Below, in pieces: positions 7,768 through 16,466 of a stretch of DNA of 35,891 nucleotides (within the stretch, counting starts at the first letter, position 1; each line of letters opens with the position of its first letter). The notes beneath the pieces were generated by a model. It saw nothing but the letters and a program-made list of their open reading frames with translations, made no database searches and was not told the DNA's origin. The translations under genes and the position numbers were made by a program. The DNA lies in the NCBI GenBank assembly GCA_937925815.1, contig CALAMQ010000049.1, positions 1-35,891 of the forward strand, written 5' to 3'. The stretch comes from an uncultured Granulosicoccaceae bacterium (GTDB lineage: Bacteria; Pseudomonadota; Gammaproteobacteria; CALCKW01).

Positions 7768-8775
7768 GTGTCGACTGAAACTTTGGAACGGCCACGCCGA
7801 TACGGATTTCTGCTGGTTCCCAGCTTTACCCTGATGCCTTTTTCGGTGGCGGTCGACGCATTGCGCGCGGCCAACCGCTGCGCCGCTCAACCGCATTATC
7901 AGTGGCGCACGCTAGGTCTCAGCAATGGCCCTGTGACCAGCAGTTGCGGCGTGCCGGTGTTGCCTGATCAAGCGGCAGACGAACCGCTGGATGTCGACAT
8001 TCTCTTTGTCTGCGGTGGCATGGATGTGCAGCGTCAAGCGACACCAGCGGTGCTCGCGCTGCTACGCCGCTTCGGCGATCGCAAGCTGGTGCTCGGGGGC
8101 GTGTGCACCGGCGCGTACTTGCTCGCCAAAGCCGGGCTTTTGGATGGCCACCGTTGCACTATCCACTGGGAAAATCTTGCGGGCTTGCGCGAGGAGTTCC
8201 CAACGCTCATCGCCTCGCCAAAAATTTATGAGATAGACAGAGATCGTCAAACCTGCGCCGGCGGCACAGCGTCTTTTGATCTGATCCTCAACGACATCCG
8301 TTGCCGCCACGGCGTCAAGCTTGCGAATGAAGTGTCTGAGTTGCTTATCTGTGAGCGCGTTCGACAAGACGATGATCGCCAGCGGATGCCGCTCAAACAC
8401 CGCATTGGCTCGGCCCAGCCAAAGCTCACAGAAGCAGTTTCGTTGATGGAGGCGAACATCGAGGAACCGATGACGCTGAGTGAACTATCGCACCACATCG
8501 GTCTCTCGAGACGGCAGCTGGAGCGGCTGTTTAAGAAATATTTAGACGTCGTGCCCACGCGCTATTACCTTGAATTACGCCTCGAGCGCGCACGACAGTT
8601 ATTGCTGCAAACCAGCTTGCCGATTGTCGAGGTGGCACTGGCGTGCGGGTTTATCTCGGCGCCACATTTTTCAAAGTGCTATCGCGATGTCTATGGCATC
8701 CCGCCGCGCGATGAGCGCCGGCGCGCTGCGGGTCTAGAAGCGATCAGCCTCGGGAAAACCGACAGCAGCAGTTGA
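7768..8775 (+). CDS. GlxA-family AraC-type transcriptional regulator (GbdR/CdhR-like)
   Basis: A 335-residue regulator with two domains. The N-terminal DJ-1/PfpI-like sensor (about 10-185) includes the VLGGVCTGAYLLAKAGLLDG nucleophile-elbow region and HWENLAGLREEFP. The C-terminal AraC-type helix-turn-helix pair (about 220-320) includes MTLSELSHHIGLSRRQLERLF and VALACGFISAPHFSKCYR. Members include GbdR (glycine betaine), CdhR (carnitine) and ArgR, which sense small cationic metabolites. Its place just downstream of the MttB-type gene suggests it controls quaternary-amine use; the ligand is inference. GTG 7768 is preferred because GGAGAG (7755-7760) lies seven bases before it; GTG 7741 is possible. 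It is convergent with the LysR gene, with a single base between stops. Confidence 0.9.
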   Translation: MSTETLERPRRYGFLLVPSFTLMPFSVAVDALRAANRCAAQPHYQWRTLGLSNGPVTSSCGVPVLPDQAADEPLDVDILFVCGGMDVQRQATPAVLALLRRFGDRKLVLGGVCTGAYLLAKAGLLDGHRCTIHWENLAGLREEFPTLIASPKIYEIDRDRQTCAGGTASFDLILNDIRCRHGVKLANEVSELLICERVRQDDDRQRMPLKHRIGSAQPKLTEAVSLMEANIEEPMTLSELSHHIGLSRRQLERLFKKYLDVVPTRYYLELRLERARQLLLQTSLPIVEVALACGFISAPHFSKCYRDVYGIPPRDERRRAAGLEAISLGKTDSSS

Positions 8776-8776
8776 T

Positions 8777-9658
8777 CTAGACGCTGGTGTCGCTGGCACT
8801 GATTAACATTTCTGCAAAACACTCCGCTGCGCGTCCAATGGTGCGCTGGCGGTGGGTCACGAGTCCAAGTGTTCGATAAGCGTCAGCGTCGAGCATTGGC
8901 AGTGCTAGCACGCTGTCGTCGACCATGCTCTCGGGTATCAGAGTCCAACCCAGTCCAGCTGCGGCGAGAACCTTGTTGGTTTCGAGATAGTTGGTTTCCA
9001 TCACTTTCGGCGGTGAGCCGCGCTCGTCTGCAATTAAAGCATCGGCGATCTCGCGCGTGACAGTGTTGCGCGCGGGCAGGATGGCGGTGTGTCTGACAAG
9101 GTCAGCGGCACTGACATGCGCCTGCTCTGAGAGCGGGTGATCTTGAGCCACCACGGTCACGAGACGGTCTCGCCAAATATGCCGCAGCAGCACGCCATCG
9201 GGTGGGTTAGTCGGCAGTGTCACCACCGCCAATTCCAAGCTGTTGTCGGCAACTCTTGAGACGGCTTCTTCTGAATCCATCAGTTCCAGTTGCAAATCGA
9301 CGTCTGGGTATTGGGCGTTGAACGCACGCAGTACAGGCGGCAAGCGTCGCAAGCCGACGTGGTGGCTGGTCGCCAACTGCAAACCGCCGGCAACCGTGTG
9401 GTTGAGGCTGTCGAGGTGGCTCTGGCAACTCTCAAGCTCAGTCAGCACGCGCCGCGCGCTTGGCAGCAACGTCTCGCCGGCCGGGGTCAGCAGCGTGCGC
9501 CGTCCAATGCGGTCGAACAACGCGTGACCGAGGCTGTGCTCAAGTGAACTGATCCGCTTGCTGACGGCCGGTTGGGTGATGAAAAGCGTGTTCGCGGCTG
9601 TCGAGAAGGAACCCGTGTCCACCACCGCAAGGAATGCCCTGAGGTTTGAGATATCCAT
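8777..9658 (-). CDS. LysR-family transcriptional regulator
   Basis: A 293-residue LysR-type regulator. The N-terminal winged helix-turn-helix occupies about residues 3-60 (FSTAANTLFITQPAVSKRISSLE, then LFDRIGRRTLLTPAGE). A periplasmic-binding-like effector domain spans about 90-290. It reads away from leuC across a 111-base AT-rich gap, the standard arrangement in which a LysR protein controls the divergent genes and itself. By position it may activate leuCD in response to a leucine-pathway intermediate, as some LysR regulators do with isopropylmalate, but the effector cannot be read from sequence. Confidence 0.92.
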   Translation of the reverse strand: MDISNLRAFLAVVDTGSFSTAANTLFITQPAVSKRISSLEHSLGHALFDRIGRRTLLTPAGETLLPSARRVLTELESCQSHLDSLNHTVAGGLQLATSHHVGLRRLPPVLRAFNAQYPDVDLQLELMDSEEAVSRVADNSLELAVVTLPTNPPDGVLLRHIWRDRLVTVVAQDHPLSEQAHVSAADLVRHTAILPARNTVTREIADALIADERGSPPKVMETNYLETNKVLAAAGLGWTLIPESMVDDSVLALPMLDADAYRTLGLVTHRQRTIGRAAECFAEMLISASDTSV

Positions 9659-9719
9659 CTTGCGGCGCCTTCACATGAACAAAAGATATGGAAAATATAA
9701 ATAAGATGAATTTGTATTA

Positions 9720-9755
9720 TTGATGTAATCGACCCAGAATGCACATCAAGATTAC
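9720..9755. promoter_or_regulatory. Inverted repeats in the lysR-leuC gap (candidate operator)
   Basis: TTGATGT (9720-9726) and ACATCAA (9743-9749) form a 7-base inverted repeat with a 16-base spacer, and GTAATC (9725-9730) pairs with GATTAC (9750-9755). The set sits just ahead of the leuC ribosome binding site (GGGAG, 9758-9762). It could be a LysR-protein site or a structure in the leuC leader; the sequence does not decide between them. Confidence 0.4.
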
Positions 9756-9769
9756 TAGGGAGTGCGCTC

Positions 9770-11170
9770 ATGGCCGGCAGAACGCTGTATGACAAAGTCT
9801 GGGACAGTCACGTGGTACGCGAGGAGGACGGTACAGCGCTGCTGTACATTGACCGTCACCTCGTCCACGAAGTGACATCACCTCAGGCCTTTGAGGGTTT
9901 GAAACTCGCTGATCGGCCGGTGTGGCGCAAACAGTCAATTCTCGCGGTGGTCGATCACAACGTGCCCACCACAGACCGCAACAACGGCATTTCGGACCCG
10001 ACTGCGCGCCTGCAAGTGGAGACGCTCGACGACAACGCAGCCGAACAGGATTTGACCTACTTTGGCATCGGGGACGTCCGCCAGGGGATCGTGCACGTCA
10101 TCGGCCCGGAGCAGGGCGCGACCTTGCCCGGGATGACTGTAGTCTGCGGGGACTCGCACACCTCCACGCACGGCGCCTTCGGTGCACTCGCCTTTGGCAT
10201 CGGAACGTCTGAGGTTGAGCATGTGCTCGCAACCCAGTGTCTGCCGCAGCAAAAGTCAAAATCGATGTTGGTGAGCGTTGACGGTGAGGTGGTCGCGGGT
10301 GTCACCGCCAAGGACATCGTTCTGCACATCATTGGCGTGATTGGCACGGCCGGCGGCACGGGTTACACCATTGAATTTGGCGGCAGTGCGATTCGCGCAC
10401 TTTCAATGGAAGGGCGCATGACCGTGTGCAATATGTCGATAGAGGCCGGTGCGCGGGCGGGCATGGTGGCAGTGGATGACACCACTATTGAATATGTGCA
10501 AGGGCGTCCCTTTTCACCCCGCGGTGACATCGCCGAGCGCGCGGTTGCCGCGTGGCGAGAGCTGCGCTCTGATGATGACGCCGTTTTTGATCAGGAGGTT
10601 CGTATCGATGCCGCGAGCATCCAGCCGCAAGTGAGCTGGGGCACCTCGCCTGAGATGGTCGCACCGGTCGATGGCGTTGTGCCTGACCCGTCCGCCGAAG
10701 CCGATGAAACCCGCGCGGCTGGTATGCGCAAGGCGCTCGAGTACATGGACCTCAAGCCCGGCACGGCGATTCAAGACATTCCGGTTGATCGCGTGTTCAT
10801 TGGTTCCTGCACCAACTCGCGCATCGAAGACCTGCGCGCGGCAGCAAGTGTGATCAAGGGCCGCAAAGTTGCCAACAGTGTGACCCAGGCGATGGTGGTG
10901 CCAGGCTCTGGTTTGGTGCGCAAGCAGGCCGAGGAAGAGGGCCTGGACGCGGTGTTTATTGCAGCTGGCTTTGAATGGCGGCTGCCGGGTTGCTCGATGT
11001 GTCTGGCCATGAACCCGGATAAATTGCTAGACGGTGAGCGTTGCGCGAGCACATCCAACCGAAACTTTGAAGGCAGGCAAGGTGCCGGTGGCCGCACGCA
11101 CTTGGTGAGTCCAGCGATGGCCGCCGCCGCCGCTATCGCCGGCCATTTTGTCGACGCCCGTCAATTCTGA
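9770..11170 (+). CDS. leuC: 3-isopropylmalate dehydratase large subunit
   Basis: A 466-residue protein that isomerises 2-isopropylmalate to 3-isopropylmalate in leucine synthesis, together with LeuD, using a [4Fe-4S] cluster in the cytosol. The three cluster cysteines are present at residues 347 (SCTNSR), 408 and 411 (PGCSMC). [31 protein letters not shown] and the N-terminal [11 protein letters not shown] are typical of bacterial LeuC. Length is normal for the proteobacterial form. GGGAG at 9758-9762 supports ATG 9770. It is followed after 10 bases by leuD, so the two are surely co-transcribed. Confidence 0.97.
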   Translation: MAGRTLYDKVWDSHVVREEDGTALLYIDRHLVHEVTSPQAFEGLKLADRPVWRKQSILAVVDHNVPTTDRNNGISDPTARLQVETLDDNAAEQDLTYFGIGDVRQGIVHVIGPEQGATLPGMTVVCGDSHTSTHGAFGALAFGIGTSEVEHVLATQCLPQQKSKSMLVSVDGEVVAGVTAKDIVLHIIGVIGTAGGTGYTIEFGGSAIRALSMEGRMTVCNMSIEAGARAGMVAVDDTTIEYVQGRPFSPRGDIAERAVAAWRELRSDDDAVFDQEVRIDAASIQPQVSWGTSPEMVAPVDGVVPDPSAEADETRAAGMRKALEYMDLKPGTAIQDIPVDRVFIGSCTNSRIEDLRAAASVIKGRKVANSVTQAMVVPGSGLVRKQAEEEGLDAVFIAAGFEWRLPGCSMCLAMNPDKLLDGERCASTSNRNFEGRQGAGGRTHLVSPAMAAAAAIAGHFVDARQF

Positions 11171-11180
11171 GGACACGCTG

Positions 11181-11822
11181 ATGAGAGCATTTGAAACGTT
11201 AGACGGTTTGGTGGCGCCGATGGATTTGCCCAATGTCGACACCGACGCGATTATCCCCAAGCAATACCTGAAGTCGATCAAACGCACGGGCTTTGGTCCC
11301 AATGCCTTTGACAACTGGCGGTACCTCGACGAGGGCGGTCCTGAAATTGACGATAGCAGCCGTCGGCTGAATCCAGACTTTGTGCTGAACCAACCACGGT
11401 ACCAGGGCGCTGAGGTCTTGCTTGCACGCGAGAATTTTGGCTGCGGGTCGTCGCGCGAACACGCCGTTTGGGCGCTCGATCAGTTTGGTTTCCGAGTGGT
11501 TATCGCGCCGAGCTTTGCCGACATATTTTTTAACAATGCCTTCAAGTCCGGGTTGTTGCCTGTGATCCTCCCTGAGGCAGTGGTTAATCAGTTGTTTGAA
11601 GAGGTGGCTGCGAGCGAGGGCTATCGACTGACTGTTGATCTCGACAACGAATGTGTCAGCACGCCAAGTGGTGAGCGTTTCGCGTTTGAAACCGACCCAA
11701 CCCGACGTGAGAAGCTCAGAAAAGGGCTCGATGAAATTGGCATGACGCTGCAACACGCTGAGGCGATTCGTGCCTATGAAGCAAAACGGGCAGTGGAAGC
11801 ACCTTGGTTGTTCAGCGCCTGA
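11181..11822 (+). CDS. leuD: 3-isopropylmalate dehydratase small subunit
   Basis: A 213-residue partner of LeuC that completes the active site. It begins [31 protein letters not shown], which is diagnostic, and carries [21 protein letters not shown] at 11168-11173, overlapping the leuC stop, lies seven bases before ATG 11181 and decides the start over an upstream in-frame codon at 11148. leuB, which usually follows, is absent: the next gene downstream is a fumarylacetoacetate hydrolase family member. Confidence 0.97.
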   Translation: MRAFETLDGLVAPMDLPNVDTDAIIPKQYLKSIKRTGFGPNAFDNWRYLDEGGPEIDDSSRRLNPDFVLNQPRYQGAEVLLARENFGCGSSREHAVWALDQFGFRVVIAPSFADIFFNNAFKSGLLPVILPEAVVNQLFEEVAASEGYRLTVDLDNECVSTPSGERFAFETDPTRREKLRKGLDEIGMTLQHAEAIRAYEAKRAVEAPWLFSA

Positions 11823-11833
11823 TTCGCAGGCGC
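11815..11833 (+). terminator. Hairpin overlapping the leuD stop
   Basis: GCGCCTG and CAGGCGC form a 7-base stem around a 5-base loop, covering the leuD stop codon. No run of T follows, so it is at best a weak or Rho-assisted terminator, or an RNA-stabilising 3' structure. Confidence 0.3.
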
Positions 11834-11910
11834 AGTGTTGTTCAGCCAATTGACGCTGGCGCCTGTTGAGGTTAACTACAGGCCCGGATCAATCCGGTTG
11901 ATTTTGGGGG

Positions 11911-11931
11911 CGCGCGGCCTGTGGCCGCGTG
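11911..11931. repeat. GC-rich hairpin between leuD and the FAH gene
   Basis: CGCGGCC and GGCCGCG (11913-11919 and 11923-11929) form a perfect 7-base stem with a 3-base loop, extendable by one G-T and one C-G pair. No T run follows on either strand. The rest of the 204-base gap shows nothing else I can support. Confidence 0.35.
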
Positions 11932-12026
11932 AACCCGCGCGTCAGGTGTGACGGCGTTGGTTGCAAGTGATTCGTGCTGGGCGGCGCAGCGGTTAGGATA
12001 GGGAGTCCTCCCAATGAGATGGCTCC

Positions 12027-12716
12027 ATGACGTACATCATTCCGGTCGCACCACCCGCCAGTGTGCCGGTTGCAGACACCGACAGCCGATTTCCCATCCG
12101 CCGCGTATTTTGCATCGGCAAGAACTACAGCGATCACGTGCGGGAGATGGGCGGTGACCCCACGCGGGAAGAGCCACTTTTTTTTATCAAACCCGCTGAC
12201 AGCGTGGTCGGTCCTGGTGGGGCAGTGCCTTACCCGCCCCACACAGAAAATCTGCACTTCGAGGTGGAACTGGTTGTCGCCATTGGGCGAGATGTCGATG
12301 TCAACGCAGGCCTTGAACGGGTAGTTGACGCAGTGCTTGGTTACGGCATTGGTGTCGACCTGACCCGTCGCGACATGCAATCTGAGGCGAAAAAACGCGG
12401 TCGGCCCTGGGATATGTCCAAGAGTTTCGACGCCAGCGCACTGTGTTCTTCGCTGCATTTGGCTGACAGCGTTGGTCACCCTGAACGTGGCGAGATCGGG
12501 CTTGATCTCGATAGCGAGCCCCGACAAAGGGGTGATATCAGTCAGATGGTGTGGTCCATTCCCGAGATGCTGATCGCGCTCAATAGTCTGTTCCCGCTCA
12601 AGGCCGGTGACCTACTCTATACAGGAACCCCGTCCGGTGTTGGCCCTGTGACACGTGGGCAAACGCTCGAGGTTTGGGCTGACGGTATTGCGCGCGAGGC
12701 GTGGACGCTTTCCTAG
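12027..12716 (+). CDS. Fumarylacetoacetate hydrolase family protein
   Basis: A 229-residue, short-form FAH-family protein, close to YcgM and fumarylpyruvate hydrolases. Such enzymes cleave C-C bonds in acylpyruvates or act as oxaloacetate decarboxylases or tautomerases. Visible motifs are FCIGKNYSDHVREMG, the metal-binding HFEVELVVAIG, GYGIGVDLTRRDMQ, KSFDASA and GDLLYTGTPSGVGPV. The exact substrate cannot be set from sequence; no other aromatic-degradation genes are nearby, so a housekeeping clean-up role is as likely as a pathway role. ATG 12027 begins MTYIIPVAPP, with GGAG a little far upstream. Confidence 0.9.
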   Translation: MTYIIPVAPPASVPVADTDSRFPIRRVFCIGKNYSDHVREMGGDPTREEPLFFIKPADSVVGPGGAVPYPPHTENLHFEVELVVAIGRDVDVNAGLERVVDAVLGYGIGVDLTRRDMQSEAKKRGRPWDMSKSFDASALCSSLHLADSVGHPERGEIGLDLDSEPRQRGDISQMVWSIPEMLIALNSLFPLKAGDLLYTGTPSGVGPVTRGQTLEVWADGIAREAWTLS

Positions 12717-12721
12717 TCGGA

Positions 12722-12744
12722 GCCTCTTTTGCATGCTTAGAGGC
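12722..12744 (+). terminator. Weak hairpin after the FAH gene
   Basis: GCCTCT and AGAGGC form a 6-base stem with an 11-base loop shortly after the stop at 12716. There is no T run, so termination is doubtful. Confidence 0.25.
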
Positions 12745-12842
12745 AATGCCGCCGCTGCGTGGCATGAACTGCCGATAGAAAGAGGCCATTTGAACCGTTC
12801 TATTGACCGCGATGAGTTATTTACAGAGGTAAAGACACAGCC

Positions 12843-13157
12843 ATGATCATGACGAATATTGAAACGGTGCCTGGGAAAGCCATTATCAGTTGTTTTGGCG
12901 TGGTCTCAGGCAGCACCGTGCGCACCAAACACGCTGGGCGTGACATCATGGCAGGGTTGAAAAACATTTTTGGCGGTGAATTGCGCGGCTATACCGAGCT
13001 CTTGGGTGAATCCCGGGACGAGGCCATCCGGCGCATGCAGCAGCAGGCGAGCCAACTCGGTGCAAATGCCATCGTCAACGTGCGTTTCTCAACGAGCTCA
13101 GTGGCCGCGGGTGCGGCTGAGATTTACGTTTACGGCACTGCCGTGACGGTGGAGTAA
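12843..13157 (+). CDS. YbjQ/UPF0145-family protein (soluble)
   Basis: A 104-residue protein matching the YbjQ (UPF0145, 'heavy-metal-binding') family across its length. Recognisable parts are the first strand with GVVSGSTVRTKHAGRDI, GGELRGYTELLGESRDEAIRRM, then A-x-xLGANAIVNVRFSTSSV and EIYVYGTAVTVE. Crystal structures of the family show small ring-shaped oligomers, and the function is unknown. It has no signal or membrane segment, so it is cytosolic. It starts the three-gene run of YbjQ, YbjQ with membrane anchor, and M48 protease; only three bases separate it from the next gene. ATG 12849 is an alternative start. Confidence 0.88.
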   Translation: MIMTNIETVPGKAIISCFGVVSGSTVRTKHAGRDIMAGLKNIFGGELRGYTELLGESRDEAIRRMQQQASQLGANAIVNVRFSTSSVAAGAAEIYVYGTAVTVE

Positions 13158-13160
13158 GCC

Positions 13161-13610
13161 ATGTACCAGCTCGCGGTGTTTTGCGTGTTGCTCGCGCTTG
13201 GATATGGCTTTGGTCGGTTCGCCGAGACGCGCCACTACCAATCCATCACGCGTCGTGAAAAACTGTTTGCCGAGCTTCCCACGCTCTCTCTTCGAAGTGC
13301 AGGAGAAGATGAGGAGGCAGTGTTCAAAACACAATTCGTCTCTGCCAATGTTGTAATATCAGTCGACTACTTCAAACGTGTCGCCGCCGCCTTGCGCGGT
13401 TTTTTTGGTGGCAACGTGCAAGCCTACGAATCGCTTGTAGACCGTGCGCGGCGCGAGGCGGTGCTGCGTGTGAAGGAGTCTTGCCCGGGCGCATCGCACA
13501 TTCTCAATGTGCGAATCGAGACATCATCGATTCACAAGGGCCGTGGCAACGGTGTGGGCTCGGTCGAGGTTTTTGCCTACGGCACAGCTGTCTACAACGC
13601 GCCAGACTAG
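13161..13610 (+). CDS. Membrane-anchored YbjQ-family protein
   Basis: A 149-residue protein with an N-terminal membrane segment (about 3-20, LAVFCVLLALGYGFGRF) joined by a basic/acidic linker to a YbjQ-like domain (about 55-145: FVSANVVISVDYFKRVAAALRGFFGGNVQAYESLVDRARREAVLRV, then ILNVRIETSSI and EVFAYGTAVY). It is a paralogue of the preceding gene, with the same order of motifs but a membrane tether. Length exceeds plain YbjQ by the anchor and linker. It probably presents or recruits the soluble paralogue at the membrane, which is inference. Six bases separate it from the protease start. Confidence 0.82.
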   Translation: MYQLAVFCVLLALGYGFGRFAETRHYQSITRREKLFAELPTLSLRSAGEDEEAVFKTQFVSANVVISVDYFKRVAAALRGFFGGNVQAYESLVDRARREAVLRVKESCPGASHILNVRIETSSIHKGRGNGVGSVEVFAYGTAVYNAPD

Positions 13611-13616
13611 CTATTC

Positions 13617-14450
13617 GTGAAGTTCAAGCCTGGCATTGAGTCGCTGGAGACCGACAACGTCAACGTCAGTCACAGCTCACCTGTTCGTGAGTTTGTCACG
13701 CTGCTGTTGGGCGCGTTCGGCATCCTGGCATTGATCTATGCCGTGTCTGGTCTGTTGATTGACAAGGCGGTAGATTGGATCGACCCCAAAACGGAAAAAG
13801 CGCTTTTTTCAGATTTGTACAATGCCTTTGATGACGCTGAGTCGCAGACCGATGCCAGTGTCACACTGCAGCGCTTGGTAGACGATTTACAACAGTGTCT
13901 GGATCCGGGCTATGAGATCACGGTTAACTTGACCGAAGACAGCAGTCCCAATGCCTTTGCGTTGCCCGGCGGTAAGATGGTGGTAACCCAAGGGCTACTC
14001 GACCTCGTCTCGTCAGAAAATGGCCTCGCGTTTGTGCTCGCCCACGAGCTTGCCCATTTTGCCAACCGAGATCATTTGCGTGGCATCGGGCGCGGCATTG
14101 TTCTCGCGGCAATGAGCGCCGCTGTACTTGGATCTGATTCGGGCCTCGACGCCATTTTTGCGCCCGCCTCGTTGGCGGGGCAAGCGCGTTTCTCGCGCAG
14201 TCGCGAGTCGCAAGCCGATCAACGCGCATTGATGGCGCTCAACTGTCACTATGCACACATTGGCGGAGCGACAGAATTTTTCGAGGGCCTGAAACGCCGT
14301 GGTGACGCTGGCGACACCGCCGGCACGATCAGCCATTATTTCGCGAGCCACCCCGACGCCCAGTCTCGTGTCGATGCGCTGAGTGCGCTTGGCGGTGATT
14401 CTGGCTTCGCGCAGGGCGCTCTGCGCGAGTTGCCTGAAGCGTTACAATAA
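13617..14450 (+). CDS. M48-family membrane metalloprotease
   Basis: A 277-residue zinc protease. It has an N-terminal membrane segment (about 26-48), then the M48 catalytic domain with HELAHF at residues 143-148 (two zinc His and the catalytic Glu) and the third ligand in SRESQADQRAL. NAFALPGGKMVVTQGLLDL before the HExxH, and SHPDAQSRVDAL near the end, are typical of the BepA/LoiP and HtpX-like group, which degrade misassembled envelope proteins. The domain would face the periplasm if the N-terminus is cytosolic. It starts with GTG at 13617, six bases after the YbjQ gene, so the three form one transcription unit. The pairing suggests a shared envelope quality-control job (inference). Confidence 0.88.
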   Translation: MKFKPGIESLETDNVNVSHSSPVREFVTLLLGAFGILALIYAVSGLLIDKAVDWIDPKTEKALFSDLYNAFDDAESQTDASVTLQRLVDDLQQCLDPGYEITVNLTEDSSPNAFALPGGKMVVTQGLLDLVSSENGLAFVLAHELAHFANRDHLRGIGRGIVLAAMSAAVLGSDSGLDAIFAPASLAGQARFSRSRESQADQRALMALNCHYAHIGGATEFFEGLKRRGDAGDTAGTISHYFASHPDAQSRVDALSALGGDSGFAQGALRELPEALQ

Positions 14451-14476
14451 ACACAACCAATTGTCGAGAATAAGGT

Positions 14477-16261
14477 ATGAGCTACCGCGTCCCTTTACAG
14501 ACTTTGCGCTGGGCCGTCGATGTCGCCGGTTTCAGCCGCGTGCAACAGCAGAGTGCGTTTGCCGAGTCCAGTGACGACCTTGTCGACGCAGTGCTTGAAG
14601 AGGCGGCGAAGTTTGCTGAGGGCGTGCTCGCGCCGATCAATCACAGCGGGGATAAACAAGGCGCGAAGTGGGACGACGGTGTGGTACACACACCTGAAGG
14701 ATGGCGCGCCGCTTATACCCAATTCTACGAGGCGGGCTGGATGCAGCTCGCGGCGAGCCCAGAGTACGGTGGCCAGGGGCTGCCGTATTCTGTGTCCTCC
14801 TGCGTCAACGAGATGTGGAAATCGGCAAACATGGCCTTCAGTCTGTGTCCGTTGCTCAGCCACGGCGCGATTGAAGCGCTGGACGCGCACGGCAGTGACG
14901 CACTCAAGGCAACTTACCTCAGCAAGATGATCGAGGGCCGTTGGACCGGCACGATGAACCTCACTGAACCGCAGGCCGGTACCGACTTAGCAGCCTTGCG
15001 AAGTCGAGCCGAGCCGCAGGGCGACCACTACCTGATCTCAGGTCAAAAAATTTTCATCACGTATGGCGAGCACGACATGGCGGAGAACATCTGCCATTTG
15101 GTGTTGGCGCGCCTGCCTGACGCCCCGGACGGGGTGCGCGGCATTTCATTGTTTTTGGTGCCCAAATTCTTGCCGGATGCCGACGGCAATCCTGATCAGC
15201 GCAACGATTTACGCTGCGTCTCCATTGAGCACAAGCTCGGTATTCACGCGAGCCCAACGTGCGTGATGAGCTTTGGTGATAACGCGGGTGCGGTGGGCTA
15301 CTTGATCGGTCGCGAGAATGAAGGGCTTGCGTGCATGTTCACCATGATGAACGCCGCGCGCCACGCAGTCGGTATGGAGGGCTATGCGCTCTCGGAGCGC
15401 GCCTACCAACACGCCTTGGGTTACGCGCGTGACCGCGTTCAGGGCCGGGCCATGTTGACAGGCCCAGAGGGTGGCAAAGGCATCATCAATCACCCTGATG
15501 TACGCCGTATGCTGATGGACATGCGCTCGCGCACGGAGGCGATGCGTATGCTCGGCCTCGAAGCTGCAGTCAGCTACGACCTCGCGCACCACGCAGATGA
15601 TGAGGACACGCGCAAAGCCCATGACACGCGCGGCGCCTTGCTCACACCGATTGTCAAAGGGTGGTGCACGGAGACGGCGCAGAGTGTCACCTATGACGGT
15701 GTGCAGATACACGGCGGAATGGGATTTATCGAGGAAACCGGTGCGGCGCAGTATTACCGCGACGCTCGCATCACCACCATTTACGAAGGCACCACCGGCA
15801 TTCAGGCCAACGACCTGATTGGTCGCAAGTTCGCACGCGACGGTGGCGCCGCTTTTGCCGCGTTACTCGACGAAGTGGAAGCGGTGTCGGTTTCGCTCAC
15901 TGAGGCTGGGGACACGCCGCTTGCGCAGCTTGGCCAGCAATTGCGTGAAGCCAACGACGAGCTCAAATCGCTCGCCAACTGGTTGCTCGCACCAGAACGC
16001 GAGATGCACCATGCACCTGCCGCCGCGGTGCCGTTTATGATGGCGACCGGCACGGTGCTCGGTGGCTGGATGCACGCGCGCTCAGCGTTACGCGCTGAAC
16101 TCGCCTTGCGCGAAGACGGAGCTGATACAGAGTTTCTGACAACCCGCATCGCGCTCGCGCGCTATTACGGCGCGGGTCCGTTGGGGGCGGTTTTTGGTCT
16201 GGTGCAAACAGCGCGTGGTGTGGGCGAGTTGGTTGATGTGCTCGACGAGGCCATGTTGTAG
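14477..16261 (+). CDS. Acyl-CoA dehydrogenase, DmdC-like long form
   Basis: A 594-residue acyl-CoA dehydrogenase with the extra C-terminal domain found in the DmdC/AcdB group; it passes electrons from an acyl-CoA to ETF. Seen are the FAD-binding TMNLTEPQAGTDL, ISGQKIFITYGEHDM, the GGMGFIEETGAAQYYRDARI helix, and the catalytic-base motif IYEGTTGIQANDL with Glu at residue 437. The C-terminal region (about 460-594) is the specific extension. 3-Methylmercaptopropionyl-CoA dehydrogenase (DmdC) has this size and layout, but other short acyl-CoAs cannot be excluded. A possible DmdB-like ligase lies 6 kb downstream and ETF 13 kb downstream. GAATAAGG before ATG 14477 gives a fair ribosome binding site. 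Confidence 0.9.
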   Translation: MSYRVPLQTLRWAVDVAGFSRVQQQSAFAESSDDLVDAVLEEAAKFAEGVLAPINHSGDKQGAKWDDGVVHTPEGWRAAYTQFYEAGWMQLAASPEYGGQGLPYSVSSCVNEMWKSANMAFSLCPLLSHGAIEALDAHGSDALKATYLSKMIEGRWTGTMNLTEPQAGTDLAALRSRAEPQGDHYLISGQKIFITYGEHDMAENICHLVLARLPDAPDGVRGISLFLVPKFLPDADGNPDQRNDLRCVSIEHKLGIHASPTCVMSFGDNAGAVGYLIGRENEGLACMFTMMNAARHAVGMEGYALSERAYQHALGYARDRVQGRAMLTGPEGGKGIINHPDVRRMLMDMRSRTEAMRMLGLEAAVSYDLAHHADDEDTRKAHDTRGALLTPIVKGWCTETAQSVTYDGVQIHGGMGFIEETGAAQYYRDARITTIYEGTTGIQANDLIGRKFARDGGAAFAALLDEVEAVSVSLTEAGDTPLAQLGQQLREANDELKSLANWLLAPEREMHHAPAAAVPFMMATGTVLGGWMHARSALRAELALREDGADTEFLTTRIALARYYGAGPLGAVFGLVQTARGVGELVDVLDEAML

Positions 16262-16466
16262 TCGGAGCCGAGCCGTCGAGTCCACAGCGAGATTGTTGTA
16301 CCAATTTTAGAGTAGACGTTGAGCGCGCTTCGCCTGTCTTCCTAAGGGTTGGTTTTTTTCGCAATCAGTGCCGCAATTTCGCTGAACTATGCCCGATTTG
16401 AGTCAAGCGCTAAACCTCGATTCACGGCATCATATTGGTACCGTCAGTTGAGGAGGTGTTGCTCGG

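Noticed and set aside
7018-7896. 292-residue leftward frame opposite the MttB gene end
   Set aside because: No family motif, and it runs through the well-conserved MttB C-terminus and the regulator start.
11911-11931. GC-rich hairpin as an intrinsic terminator for leuCD
   Set aside because: Stem is good but neither strand has a T tract, so I list it only as a hairpin.
16262-16466. T-run (TTTTTTT near 16352) as a terminator of the acyl-CoA dehydrogenase gene
   Set aside because: No stable stem precedes the T-run; the rest of the gap shows nothing beyond the ribosome binding site of the M15 gene.
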